A DNA stretch of 64,000 nt from Hemicordylus capensis (Eukaryota; Chordata; Lepidosauria; Squamata; Cordylidae), in assembly GCF_027244095.1 (NCBI RefSeq), contig NC_069671.1, positions 310,001 to 374,000 on the forward strand. Reading direction: 5' to 3'. Under the pieces are notes generated by a model. The model searched no databases. It had not been told where the DNA came from and saw nothing but the letters and a program-made list of their open reading frames with translations. Made by a program: the position numbers and the translations under genes. Below, piece by piece: positions 42,005-53,149 of the stretch (position 1 is the stretch's first letter; each line of letters starts with the position of its first letter).

Positions 42005-42365
42005 GAGGAGAGCTGGTCTGGTGGTAGCAAGCATGATTTGTCCCCTTAGCTAAGCAGGGTCTGCCCTGGTTGCATTTGGATGGGAGACTAGAAGTGTGAG
42101 CAGAACTGTAAGAGATTCCCCTCAGGGGATGGAGCCAGATTTGGCTTATTTTAAGCCAAATTTTGGGTTACAGCCCACTTGACCCACGAGTATACCCCTT
42201 AGGTTCCGGCAACAATGCCCCATGGAGCTACTCTGGGAAGAGCAGAAAGTTGCAAGTTCTCTTCCTTGGCAGCATCTCAAGGGCTGGGAGAGAGACTCCT
42301 GCCTGCAGCCTTGGAGAAGCCGCTGCCAGCCTGTGAAGAGAATACAGAGCTAGATGGACAAGGGA
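42005..42365 (+). mobile_element. 5S-rRNA-headed SINE (5S-Sauria type), copy 1, with nested insertion
   Basis: The head contains AGCTAAGCAGGGTC (42048-42061), CCTGGTT and TTGGATGGGAGAC (42076-42088), the internal promoter words of 5S rRNA in the right order. The body then matches other SINEs here: CTCCTGCCTGCAGCCTTGGA, GAAGCCGCTGCCAG, GAGCTAGATGGACAAGGG. The body is interrupted between 42137 and 42221 by an insertion (listed separately). 5S-derived SINEs are known in lizards. Confidence 0.8.
42137..42221. mobile_element. 85-bp insertion inside the 5S-headed SINE with 8-bp target duplication
   Basis: The sister copy at 50141 reads GGATGGAGCCGCTCTGGGAAG without interruption, whereas here 85 bp lie between ATGGAGCC (42129-42136) and ATGGAGCT (42222-42229). 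This gives an 8-bp duplicated target identical at seven of eight positions. The insert carries a hairpin, ATTTGGCTTA-TTT-TAAGCCAAAT (42139-42161). Terminal inverted repeats are not obvious. An 8-bp duplication suggests a hAT-type nonautonomous element. Confidence 0.7.
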
Positions 42366-42584
42366 TAATAAGAGTTGTGGTTCAAATACACCAGAGACCA
42401 AACTTGAGAATCACTCTGGTAAGAAGAGACGGCTTTAGCACTTTCCCCTCCTGTGCAGCAATATCCCTGCTAACTGAGCAAAGAGACATCTTGTCAAGTG
42501 GCAATTCTCTTACATGCAGCAGAGGGAGAGCAACTGGCCCCCTCCAGCCCCTGCACAGCATCCCTTTTGCTAGTATCTGCCTTA

Positions 42585-42748
42585 TTGGATGCCTTATTGG
42601 TATCTGCTGGTGCCTGTTGCTGGTATCTGCCTTACGTTTCTTTGTGAACCCTTTGGGGATAGGGGACCATCTTACTTATGTCTTGTTTATTTTTCTATGT
42701 AAACCGCTTTGAGAATTTTGGTTGAAGATGCTATATAAGTAGTAGTAG
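42585..42748 (+). mobile_element. LINE 3'-tail relic with GTA-rich end
   Basis: GTATCTGCCTTACG, then TATGTAAACCGCTTTGAGAA, TTTTGGTTGAAGATGCTATA and TAAGTAGTAGTAG. The words AACCGCTTTGAG and GCTATATAA are typical of L2/CR1-like 3' termini. A GTA-type microsatellite follows to about 42770. Confidence 0.5.
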
Positions 42749-42990
42749 TAGTAAGAGTAATAGTAGTAGTTGTTAAAGAGAATAGAGCCTTTTCCCTCTC
42801 CTTCCTCTGGTAACCCAGAGAGAGAGAAACAGGAAGAGGGTCATGTTGGCTGGTGCAAAATGGAAAGTGAGTCCCGTGGCGGGTTCCAGAGCATGGCCGA
42901 AGGGCACTCCATGCTGACGCTCAGCAGATCTTGGTGTGGTCAGTGTCTGCATGGGAGACCCATGAATGCCACTTTGGGGGTGGATGGTGC

Positions 42991-43178
42991 CTTAACTCAG
43001 TGGCAGGGCTTCTGCTGGCATGCAGAAGCGTCCAGGTTCCCTCCCTGGCAGCATTTTCAGGTAGGGCTGGGAAAAGCTCCTGCCTGCCACCTTGGAGAGG
43101 CCGATGCCAGTCAGCGTGGGCAATCCTGAGCCAGATGGACCCAGGGTCTGACTCAGTAGACGGCGGCTTCCTATCTTC
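42991..43178 (+). mobile_element. tRNA-headed SINE with the 5S-SINE body
   Basis: The head TTAACTCAGTGGCAGGGCTT, GCATGCAGAAGCGTCCAGGT resembles a tRNA A-box/B-box region. The body CTCCTGCCTGCCACCTTGGA, GATGCCAGTCAGCGTGGGCA and TGGACCCAGGGTCTGACTCA is nearly identical to the 5S-headed SINEs at 42005 and 50141. Confidence 0.7.
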
Positions 43179-43844
43179 TCATGTCCCTATAGGCAAAGGT
43201 GGGCCTTGAGTTGAAAAAGGTTACTGGTGGAAGCAAAAGCAGTGACCACATTTATGGTGGCAGCACCTTTTGGGGGGGGGCAGAGGAGGAGTTGCTCACC
43301 TGGTCCGATCTATGGAGCGCTCCCTGCAGCTGCTGGCAATGAGACACGTGGGTGGTGCTGAGCCTGGGAAACAAACCAACAAAACTCCCTGGAAACAGCA
43401 GGGCACAGAGATGACGGCACACGGGGAGGGATCCAGTCCGTGGCATCTCTGTGCAAAGGGAGGCCCAGAGGCCTCGGAAGCAGCAGCAGCCGCCGCATCT
43501 AGCTGATGGGAGTGTCCTCTTCCTCCTCTGGCTATGCTGACGTGAAAGAGAAAACTCACCTCTCTGGACTGAGTCCAGGAGAAACCGAACCGCATGGACT
43601 GATACGATCTAGTATAACAATTTCAGGCTTAATAGAAAATACGCACCCGTGACAACCCCTTCTTGTTTCAAAGAGTTTGGGGTGTCCTTTTCCATTCATA
43701 GGCTGAAGCAGGACTTCGAAGAAGCCTGTGAGTCTCTGCAAAGCTCAGGCGTCTGAAACAAGCAGCAGCCCGATACTGAGAATAAGCAAGTCCCAGTGGA
43801 CCAAATACCCCAATAACTGGATATTCTGATCTCCTAGCAAAAAT

Positions 43845-44800
43845 ATGTAACTTGTCCCTACATTCAGGCTCTGTACCAGAGGACTGGAAAGTAGCCAATG
43901 TGACTCCGATTTTCAAGAAGGGATTCAGGGGGTTCTGGGAAATTACAGGCTGGTCAGCTAAGCTTAACTTCAGTGCCAGGTAAATTGATGGAAAGCATAC
44001 TTAAGGACAAAATTGTTAAGCTTATAGAAGAATAGGCCTTGCTGAAGGAGAACCAGCCTGGCTTCTGCAAAGGAAAGTCTGGCCTCACTAACCTTATGGA
44101 GTTCTTTGAGAGTGTCAACAGGCTTGTAGATAAAGATGATCCAGTTGGCATAGTATATTTGGACTTCCAAAAAGCTTTTGACAAAGTTCCCCACCAAGAC
44201 CTCTTGAGTAAACTTAGCAGTCATGGGATGAGAGGAAAGGTTCGTGTGTGGATCGGTAACTGGTTAGGAAACAGGAAACAGGAAACGGAGGGTAGGAATC
44301 AATTGACAGTTTTCCTAATGGAGGGATATAAGAAGTGGGGTCCCCCAGGGATCTGTACTGGGACCAGTGCTCTTTAACTTGTTTGTAAATGATCTAGAAG
44401 TTGGGGTGAGCAGCAAAGTGGCCAAATTTGCAGATTATGCCAAACTATTGAGGTAGTGGAATCAAAAACAGACTGGAGGAATTCAAAAGGGTCTCTCCAA
44501 ACTGGGGGAGTGAGCAACAAAATGGCAAATGCGGTTTAATGTAAGCAAGCGTAATGTGATGAATATTGGGGCAAAAAACACCTACTTCACACATATATGT
44601 GGTCTGAGCTGTCGGTGACTGACCACGAGAGAGATCTTGGGGTCATGGTGGCTATAGGCCACCTCCAGCCTCAGAGGCACCCCTTGCCTGTGGGCTTCTC
44701 AGAAGCACCTGGTGGGACACTGTGTGGAACAGGATGCTGGACTGGATGGGCCTTCTTGGGCCTGATCCAGCAGGGCTCTTCATGTGTGCTTTCTTTCAAA
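43845..44800 (+). mobile_element. CR1 LINE, RT segment and 3' end, 5'-truncated
   Basis: Translation in shifting frames gives DWKVANVTPIFKKG, QPGFCKGKSGLTNLMEFF, DPVGIVYLDFQKAFDKVPH and LLSKLSSHGMRGKVRVWIGN, then FNLFVNDLEVGV and AKFADYAKLL. The catalytic YxDD-type block is therefore altered (ADYA instead of ADDT). The standard CR1-type 3' tail follows (GGATGCTGGACTGGATGGGC, CTGATCCAGCAGGGCTCTTC). Several frameshifts and stops; inactive. Confidence 0.85.
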
Positions 44801-44969
44801 GTGTATGGTCCCTAAGACTGTGGGTAATGGTGGGCAGAAATATCTGAAGTTGGAGAGGGAGGCGAATACCTCACTGGCTGGAAGCAGGCTGTCAGTGGCC
44901 TGCAGAGCTTCTCGGTTATTCTCTTGAATAGCAAAAGCAAAATACATTAGGCAAAATAAAAATGGTTCC

Positions 44970-45152
44970 TGGGGGCTCAATGACAGAGCACCCAATTTGC
45001 ATGCAGGAGGTTCCCTCCCTGGCTGGTACGGCTGGGAGAGACTTCTGCCTGCAGCCCTGGAGAAGCCACTGCCAGTCAGTGTAGATAATGCTGAGCTTGA
45101 TGGACCTAGGCTCGGACTCGGTATAAAGCAGCTGGAAGCTTCCTATGTTCCC
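44970..45152 (+). mobile_element. tRNA-headed SINE, second good copy
   Basis: GGGCTCAATGACAGAGCACC, TTGCATGCAGGAGGTTCCCT in the head, then GAGACTTCTGCCTGCAGCCC and GAAGCCACTGCCAGTCAGTG in the body, ending ACTCGGTATAAAGCAGCTGG. Same family as 42991-43178. Confidence 0.7.
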
Positions 45153-46064
45153 ACAGGAGAATAAATCTTGTAAAGTAAGAGCAGTTCTATATATTATCTA
45201 CAACTGAAGCCAGCTCTCCTTGGCCCAGAATCTGGAGTGGAGAATTTGATCCAAGTGAAAAATTTCCATTTGTTTTTAAGACACGGGGTACACAACACCC
45301 AGCCATGCTGATGCTGCTGGTTGTGTCTTTATCCAACAGCACTGAGTTCCAAAGATGTTGTGTTCTGGGATGGGGTGGGGCAGAGGCAAAAACTTTTGTT
45401 TCTTTGGGTTGCGGCATATTAGCCTCTGCATCTTGCCTGTCTGCAGAGATGGGTGAGTTCCCAGCACGGCAGTGGAAATAGTCCTGGTGGCCGTCACCTC
45501 CTCATCTGCAGGGGGCCGCCAGTGGGGGGAGCAGGGAGGAGAAGCCCAGACGCCTCAACATCTGGGGCAGAAGTGGAGCCAGGTGGCTTCCAGGTGGCCT
45601 CCGAAGGAGCAGGAAGATGGGCCTCTTGGTCCGACCAGACTGGGACTGCTGTGGCAAGGACCGCCCTCCTAATCTGGATCCCCCCCCCCACCTGCTGTTG
45701 GAAGCCATTAACTCTCTGTGCCCACAACACGATGCACCCCTGGGGCAGAGGGAGGGCTGGACTGCGACTGGGGCGGGACGGGGGGAGGGGAGGGTGAACG
45801 CCCCTCTCCGCCCCACCCCAATCCTGCTCCCGGCAGGGCTGCCTCCCGTCCGCTGTGCCTGCTGCTGACAGGTGGTGGCAAAGTGAAAACTGTAGCACCA
45901 AGGCACAGCTGACTGGCTCCTGAGCCTAACCCTGTGGACCTGCCAAGGGGCAGGGAGAGTGATGTGGGAGAGAGGAGAGGAGGCCCCATCAGAGGCAGAA
46001 AGGGGGGGGCAAAGGGGGGGGAATCCCTGCCGAACAGCCAGAACCTCAATGCACCGCAGTGTCA
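45153..46064. other. Unassigned intergenic sequence
   Basis: GC-rich patches, no recognised family. Open frames on both strands are compositional. Confidence 0.4.
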
Positions 46065-46210
46065 TGCGCACACTTGGTAGCGTTGTGTTCACGCAGCAGC
46101 ACAAGCGCAAAATTACGCAGCAGGGTCGCACAATGGGACCATGATGGCTGTACCACCGTGCATCTGTGCTTGTGCAATTTTCACACATGCACAAGAGCAC
46201 TTTCCCACAT
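46065..46210. repeat. Unnamed dispersed repeat with TGCACAAG core, copy 2
   Basis: CAGCAGCACAAGCGCAAAAT, TACGCAGCAGGGTCGCACAA, and further on GCTTGTGCAATTTTCACACA, TGCACAAGAGCAC. It resembles the stretches at 41565 and 50930. Confidence 0.4.
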
Positions 46211-48450
46211 CTGAGCGTGTCAGCCGGGGAGCCTAAGAGGTTTAAGAGGAGTGATTTCATTGCAGTAGTTCTTGGCAACCAGTTGTGATCAGTGGCCGGT
46301 GTGCCACGCAAGGCAACTACCTCTGTGTCACCCTGGCCGTCCCTGGGAGGAGCCCTGGCACCAGTTCTATTTCTGAGAGTTGTGCAGCTTTTAAAAGCAG
46401 GAGAGCCCTGCTGAGGATGGGGGAGGGGGAGAAAGCACCCCTAAAAGACTTCACACTCTTGCACATTTTACAGCCCAAAGCAGAGAGAGGCTGGGCTTCC
46501 TTGTGGTCTTCCAGCTGAGCATCTGTAGTGATGGGAAGGATTGGAGAGAGGACCAGACTTCATTTGGAGCAACTGCTGGAAAGAGGGCGGGCATTTCCCG
46601 ATAAGGGGGAATGCCCGGGAAAATCAAAACCGAAGGACCAATCCAGAGGCTGAGGCGGGAACTACACTCACAGCCACCAGCAGGAGAAGAGAAAGCTTTG
46701 TTCTGAGAAAGGAGCTGGCTGAGAAGCTGCTGGGGAAATGGGACAGCCACAGCCTGGAGGCTGGAGACAGCAGGAAGATCTCTGACTGTGAGTAATAAGA
46801 GAGGGTCCAGTTCAGTTAGACATGTGAGGGAAGTTGTTTTCCTTTATTGTACAGTCTCTTCTGTGCTTCCTGCACTGAAAAAGACCATCAGAACTTGAGT
46901 CTTAAGAACTTAAGAATGCTTAATCAGAGGAGATACAGCCTCACCGCAGTGGTTGTGCGTAGAGAATAGCTGTAATTCTCAAGCACACTCAGCAGCACTC
47001 ACGATGTGGCCAGGAGTGGGGAAACAGCCACACGCTCGCCTGCAATCTTCACCTGCGATTTTATACACATGGGGGCTGGAATCGAGAGGCATCCATCTTG
47101 CAGAGGAACAAATGGCCGATGACCGGAAGTGCCTGTCTGGCTCGGGGCCAAGCTGACATCCAGCGCAGGGGAGATCAGCACCCCAGAAGAATATGCAAGT
47201 GATATGGAGGGGTCATGGGGGGGGCTCCCCCAAGAAAATCAGGATGGTCCCCCTGAAGGATGAACCTTCAAGTTCTATGAGCCTGAGGGAGTGGTCACCC
47301 TGATGCAGAGCTGGCCTCCAAACCGGTCAGACAAGGAACCCCTCCGTGAGGAGCCAGAGTTCTCCCTTAGGCAAGAAGCCCCTGCAAGAGATCCCCTGGA
47401 AACCCTGGCAGACGAGCCTGCGGCTGCTGCCACCAAGCCCAGACTGGCCGAACTGGCAGATCCTGAACCCCACTTTGACCCGGGGGGTACAGGGAGACAC
47501 AGGCCCATCTTCATGATTGGTCCCCAGGCCCACTCCCACTTTGCCAAGCTGCTGGGGGAAACCGTGGTTGGGGGAGGGAGCAATCCAACAGCCCCTCCCC
47601 CAGCCACTTCTCTGCTCAGTGCCCCACCCCCTCCGCATAAGATCCTTTACTTAAAACAAAGCACAACAGATTTGGGACTCGATGTGTGTTTGCGTCATGC
47701 ATAGTTTGCCTCTTCAAGTAGTCGGTTCTGCAGACTGTCCTCCTCTCACCCCTGGTCAGGGTGGGCTGCAGCGAGTCTGAATGGACCCTGACCATCCACC
47801 CACCCCACCCCCAGCTTCCCACCTTGCAGTATGGAGACATAAACTGAGCAAATCACTTCTGAGAAGATCGGGGCCTCCTGACTGGAATCATGTTAACAAT
47901 CCTGGCTGGTTTGTGCCAATGTGGTGGGAACCTGTTGCCTGATGGATGCAGTGCTGCTTCGGGCCAAGTGTGGCCTTACACAGCTTCCTTCACCCAGGAC
48001 TCCGGGGCCACCGGCAGGCGTCCTTTCAGACCTGTTGTTGTTGGAGATCCTGGTCTGCCCAGGTTGGGAGAGACCCTGGAGGGAGCCCAGAGCTGGACTG
48101 TTCTAACGAGGAAACTTGTGAGTGTGGAGAAGGTGCGCTGAACTCTGCTTGCTCCTGGTGAGAAGGCAAAGCTGCACCCGTTGAAGAAGTTCCCCAGGGT
48201 TTCGGACCGTGGCTGGCAGCCAAATGAAGCACCAGTGTGATGGAAGAAGTGTTAGAGGTTGTTGATTTTTACCCACAATAGGTAAAACAGCCGAGCACTA
48301 AGGAATGAGCACACACTCCAGTGACAGAGGAGGTAGCAGAGGATGGGTTGGATATTGCAGCTGTTTAGAGAAAACACATGGAGATCCTTGTGTGACTAAA
48401 CACTAGACATTTATTGGTTAAATACACTTAGACAGGAAAGACCTATCTCT
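46211..48450. other. Unassigned intergenic sequence
   Basis: A 137-codon open frame at 47291-47704 (+) has no recognised family, no clear start context and no neighbouring signal. I do not call it a gene. No LINE or SINE was identified. Confidence 0.4.
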
Positions 48451-49776
48451 AATCTAAAGGACTACATAGTGGATAGGTAAGGAGAGAGAGAGAGATGTTT
48501 CCATCTGCTCTCTACCAGGAAAGGAAGGATTGTGACTCCACACAGGAAGTGCTGCAGAGTCAGTCCAGGGGTCATAGAGCAGGGACCGAGAGGGAGACCC
48601 TGACTCACCGTCTCTACTCCCAATGCCCCTCGTGGTCATTAGGACAGTTGGTGCAAAAGGTCGAGGCACTGGAAGTTCATCTCCAACAAGAAGCGCCAGT
48701 CTACCACCAGCCGTGCTTCTGCAGAGTTCCTGGCAAACGCTGCCCTGGTGCTAGCATGTGTGTGTGCATGCATGTCCAGCCGGTGGGGTGGGGGCGGTTT
48801 CCACTGCCTCCCTTTCCCCAGGAAGTGCTCTGTGCTGCCACCTGGAAAGGCATCCCTGAGAGCCATGAGGCCCTCAGGGACGTATTTTGGGGTGGCCCAA
48901 AGCCCTTAGTATGTGTTCCTGTCACTGAGAGAGTGAGCGAGAGCTGAACTTGTCAGAAGCTCTGGTGCTTGGTTAGTCAGCAAGCCCCGCCCCCCCGCAC
49001 TGGCCTTTGGCCTCCCCCCAGCCCGACCTGCAGACATAAGGGGTTGGACCTGGGAGGGGTCAAAGCAGATGCTCTGTGCCTCAGCGCCAGATGGACAGAG
49101 GGAGCGGTCCCGTCCCTGTCTGTCGGACCCTGGATGCCACCCTCTCGGGGTCTTCGGCAGTGACCAGCAGTTGCTCTCTGGGGTCTTTCCCAGCCCTGTC
49201 TTGGAGATGCTGTCAGGCCGGGGTTTAGACCTGGGGCCGTCTGCATGCAAGGGGAGGGATGTTCTCCTTTGCCCACCTTCCCCCTCTACCTTTTGATGGG
49301 GGCGGGGCACAGTCCAACATGCAAGTTGCCATTTGCACTTAGAAGTGGGGTCTGCCATGACCCCCACAAGGGGGGGTTGCTGCACATGTCCGCGATGGGC
49401 GCTGCCTGTGAGTCTGTCTTTCTCTCTCTCTCTGAGCCTGGCCTTGCTCTGCTCTTCAGAAGGGGAAGGGTTGTGGAAGGTGGAAAGTAATCAGTTTTAA
49501 GACTTGAGATAAAAAATGGCTAGGAGTAGGTTGGACTGCCTTCGTGATAATTAATGGAGCACCGTGTAATAGGGTTCACCAGCCCCCAACACTCCTTGGA
49601 AGCACTTTTTTAAGAACCAAAAAAAAAAAATTGCTCAGTTTTGATTTATGGGATTCCGTCCTCCTGAAAACATCTCCTGGGGTGGCTTGGCCAGTGCAAT
49701 TTATCAAGGGGAGAGGGAGGGAGAGAGAGAAAGAGAGAGCCCAAGAGGGCAGCAGCATCTGATGGTTCAGGGCAGT
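48451..49776. other. Unassigned intergenic sequence
   Basis: Short GA runs at 48481-48494 and 49709-49738 and an A run at 49619-49630. No gene recognised. Confidence 0.4.
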
Positions 49777-49880
49777 GGTTCTTACTGTGGGGCCTGCCAG
49801 ATGTTGCTGAACGACAACTGCCAGCATCTCCAGCCACAATAAATGGTAGTTCAGCAACATCTGGAGGGTGGTTTAGGGAC
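49777..49880. mobile_element. Palindromic MITE-like element (hAT-like), second example
   Basis: Perfect 16-nt inverted arms CCAGATGTTGCTGAAC (49797-49812) and GTTCAGCAACATCTGG (49849-49864) enclose a 36-bp spacer with CAGCATCTCCAGCC. It is preceded by CAGTGGTTCTTACTG and followed by GGTGGTTTAGGGAC, probable outer ends. Confidence 0.65.
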
Positions 49881-50140
49881 TCTCTGATGTGATGTGGGTG
49901 GAGGGAGTGGAGCAAAGAGCAGGACCCCACAAGCCAAGCAGCAGAAGCCAGTCTCTGACTCTGACCTTGGCCTGCCCCTAACTTTGGTGTTAGTCCCACC
50001 CAGAGGAGACACCTAAAGCCCAGATCCTTCAGCTCGAACCTCAGAGCCCCTCCTCTAGTCAGGCCAATCCCATTGAGAGGCAGGACTTCTCTAGTGATGC
50101 CCCCCCCCAAGCCATTTGTGACCAACGTGTCCCACCAAGG

Positions 50141-50445
50141 GAGGAGAGCTGGCCTTGTGGTAGCCAGCAGGACTTGTCCCCTTAGCTAAGCAGGGTCCAC
50201 CCTGGTTGCATATGAAAGGGAGACTAGAAGTGTGAGCACTGGAAGAGATTCCCCCTCAGGGGATGGAGCCGCTCTGGGAAGAGCATCTAGGTCCCAAGTT
50301 CCCTCTCTGGCAGCCTCTTCAAGAGAGGGCTGAGAGAGACTCCTGCCTGCAACCTTGGAGAAGCCGCTGCCAGTCTGTGAAGACAATACTGAGCTACGTG
50401 GACCAAGGGTCTGACTCAGTCTGTGGCAGCTTCCTCTGTGCCTTC
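50141..50445 (+). mobile_element. 5S-rRNA-headed SINE, copy 2 (uninterrupted)
   Basis: GAGGAGAGCTGGCCTTGTGG, AGCTAAGCAGGGTC at 50184-50197, CCTGGTTGCATATG and GGGAGAC form the 5S-like head. The body includes GGATGGAGCCGCTCTGGGAA, GACTCCTGCCTGCAACCTTG and GAAGCCGCTGCCAGTCTGTG, ending CTGACTCAGTCTGTGGCAGC. It serves as the empty-site reference for the insertion in copy 1. Confidence 0.85.
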
Positions 50446-50929
50446 CTGTGTACAACCAGTAGCTAGAAAGGGGCATAAGAGTGACCCACTATTGCAGGGA
50501 GGGAGGCCTCTGTTGAAGCTGAGCACAGGAGGGGCTGCTGGTCTGAAAAGCTTGCTGGCTTTAGCTTTTGCTGCATTTTTGTTTAAATGAATGATATGTT
50601 GCTGTATTATCATCAGCTGCCTTGAGCACAGGATAGGCCACATACAAATACATTTTGTTTTATGAATCTCTCCCCTGCACTCCTGGCAGCTTATATTATT
50701 CAAATAAAGGTGAAAATAACTTGCTAAAAACCAACATTTGAAAAAGATCTGTATCTTGCCTTTTAGGAATTGGGTCCTCACAAGGTAGTAATGCTGGCTG
50801 ACAGGGTAAGGAAAATTACTGCAAGTAATCCCGCTGAAATTAAAGGGACAAGTTAGGCCTACTTTCAGTCTCTTTCCTCTCCCTGGCAACCAGAGTTAAT
50901 TTTTTAAAAAAACCCTGGCTAGCATACTG
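50446..50929. other. Unassigned sequence
   Basis: Possibly a decayed LINE tail near 50590-50690 (GCTGCCTTGAGCAC). Not certain. Confidence 0.3.
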
Positions 50930-51130
50930 CACAACGTCGCATGTGTGGTATAACACTGCATTCATGCAGTTCCACAAAAAGCTTTTGCATGAAGACAAAG
51001 ATGACACGAACACAGCTGTACGATGGCAGGTCCAGCCGTTATTTCCAGCCCACTCTATTGGTGCAATTCTTGCACTTGCACAAGAGCTGTGTGAATGCCA
51101 TGTGACAACGTGCAAGCATGTTGCATGGTA
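50930..51130. repeat. Unnamed dispersed repeat with TGCACAAG core, copy 3
   Basis: CACAACGTCGCATGTGTGGT, and further on GTGCAATTCTTGCACTTGCA, CAAGAGCTGTGTGAATGCC. It resembles the stretches at 41565 and 46065. Confidence 0.4.
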
Positions 51131-52382
51131 TGTCAGCCACAATCGAAAACGAGAACATCAGACAGCAAACAAATAAAGCTCTCTGACTGCGGAGCAAAAA
51201 TCACAGCAGCAGAACAGAACAAATCCCAGGGAGACCACTTTTAAAATGTCAAAAATACCCATAATAGCACTTGCATAGCACTTTGTGTGTGAAGCACCTC
51301 CTGTGCATTATCTGGCTACGACTGGGAGAGAATGGCTTTCCAAAGGCTGCTTGGTGAAGGAGGGCTGAACTCAGGCACTTAGCTGCTGGGCTACATGGTC
51401 TCTGGAAAAGGTTCACCTGAACAGAGTAGTCTTCACTGCTCCTCTGAAGCTGGGCAGTGAGGGAGCCTGGTGCACCTTTCTAGGAATGCCACTCCAGAGT
51501 TTGTGTGCCACAACCAAGAAGACCCTGCCTCTACCAGAGCGCCTACCAGACCTTCGGCAGAGGGGGGAGGGGAGGTCCCAGGCAGGTACACGGAGGGGGC
51601 CATTCCAGAGATACCCGAGTCCCACGCCATCTGCCAAATCCAGCGAACTCAAAGACGGCCTGTTGAAAATGGGTTGCCGGCCGGGGACGGAACCGCTCTG
51701 GCGAATCCGAGTGCATGACAAAGTGGAGATTTTCTGCTCCCTCAGCCCTGCAACTCTCGTCGTACTGAGCAGCTCTGTTTTGATTGTTCTCTTATGACCC
51801 ACAGCAGAAAGCACAGCAGCAAAGGGACAGGACGGTAATAATTAAAAATAATTATGACAATAATGCATGAAGACAGTAGCAAAGAAATTAGTCTGAGAAG
51901 GCGCACTTGCTAATTAAAGCGCCAAGTTGCAGTCAAAACAATCTGACTGCGGATAAATATTGATGGGGATAAACAATAATAATATCCTCACCGATGCATG
52001 AGCCGGCGTCGGCAAAACCGCTGGGACAGCGCATCAATTTAAATAAATAGAAATACATGTAAACAGAAATCCCAGTAAGTAAATAGAAAGCTGTGCCTCG
52101 TTTAGGAAGCACTACAGGGTCCAGCTCCACGTCAGCATCTCCCGTCCTCTTCAGCCTCGCACCACCCCCGTTTTCTCCTCCGTTTCGCTGGTCCTCAGGT
52201 CCTGCTACATCTTCACCTCCAGGATGTGTCCCCTTTCTCTGCACCATCAGCCTTTCCCTCTCTTTGAGTCTGTCCAAGGCAAATGACAAGTCCCTGTTCT
52301 GACTTTGGGGCATATTTGGAGAGTGCCTTTTTTTTAAAAAAATGTTGCTAGTAATCAAATTAAAGAAGTCTTGGGTGAGTAG
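51131..52382. other. Unassigned sequence with a possible LINE scrap
   Basis: GGAATGCCACTCCAGAGTTT and AAGAAGACCCTGCCTCTACC near 51482-51540 resemble a degraded L2-like 3' UTR. The rest, including an AT-rich patch at 51836-52080, is unassigned. Confidence 0.35.
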
Positions 52383-52512
52383 AATCATCTAGTTGGAGGC
52401 TCTTGTGGGGCTCTAGTTCAACCCCTGCTCAGCAAAGGAAACCAGAATGATGCAGCATCCTTGACAGACAACTGTCCAGCCTGTGCTTGAAAACCTTCAG
52501 CAAGGGAGTGTT
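52383..52512 (-). mobile_element. CR1-type relic, reverse orientation
   Basis: AGAATCATCTAGTTGGAGGC, CTCTAGTTCAACCCCTGCTC, CTGTCCAGCCTGTGCTTGAA, AACCTTCAGCAAGGGAG. This is the reverse complement of the widespread sauropsid CR1 3' region. Confidence 0.55.
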
Positions 52513-52769
52513 GGATTTACAACTTGATGTGTCTAGACTTGGTCTGTGTTCTTGCCACTGGCGTCTGGTCTGTCTGTCTGGGTCTAGGCTTGGGGCAGAG
52601 TTTAGAGCATTGGTGTCAGCCCTCAGTTCTGTAGACTGATTGGTCAGTTTGTATTTCTTACTGGATGCTGGAGACGGCTATTTTTTCTGTTAGGAGGATC
52701 TTTCACTCAGAGTAGGACCGTTGTTTATGATTTGGCAATAGCTAAGTAATAAACCTGTGTTTAACTTTA
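52513..52769. other. Unassigned sequence
   Basis: Nothing recognised. Confidence 0.3.
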
Positions 52770-53004
52770 TGTGGTGCTGCGGGGAAATGCTTGACTAACA
52801 AGCAGAAGATTGCTGGCTTGAATCCCCACTGGTACTATATCAGGCAGCAGCAATATAGGAAGATGCTGAAAAGCATCATCATCTCATATTGTGCGGGAGG
52901 AGGCCATGGTAAATCCCTCCTCTATTCTACCAAAGAAAACCACAGGGCCCTGTGGGTGCCAGGAGTCGAAATCGACTTGAAGGCACACTTTAGCTTTAAC
53001 TTTG
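52770..53004 (+). mobile_element. Sauria-type SINE, copy B
   Basis: GGGGAAATGCTTGACTAACA, TTGCTGGCTTGAATCCCCAC (B-box), GGCAGCAGCAATATAGGAAG, GCGGGAGGAGGCCATGG. The BovB-like tail is AGGAGTCGAAATCGACTTGA, AGGCACACTTTAGC. Confidence 0.8.
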
Positions 53005-53149
53005 TTCAATAAACTCAACTAGCTTCAGTTTCTGCTCTGTTACACTCTGCTACATGGGGTTATGGGCCCAGAGTGCTGAAAATAATAAAATATGCAATAA
53101 GAAGTTTATGAACGTCTTTCAGGTCTACAAAGATGCATCCAGCTGTAGA

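Noticed and set aside
42040-42090. Possible 5S rRNA gene
   Set aside because: Only the internal promoter words of 5S rRNA are present, followed by a SINE body. It is a 5S-derived SINE head, not a 5S gene.
47291-47704. 137-codon open frame on the + strand in intergenic sequence
   Set aside because: No recognised domain, no convincing start codon, and no adjacent exon or promoter signal. It may be a repeat fragment.
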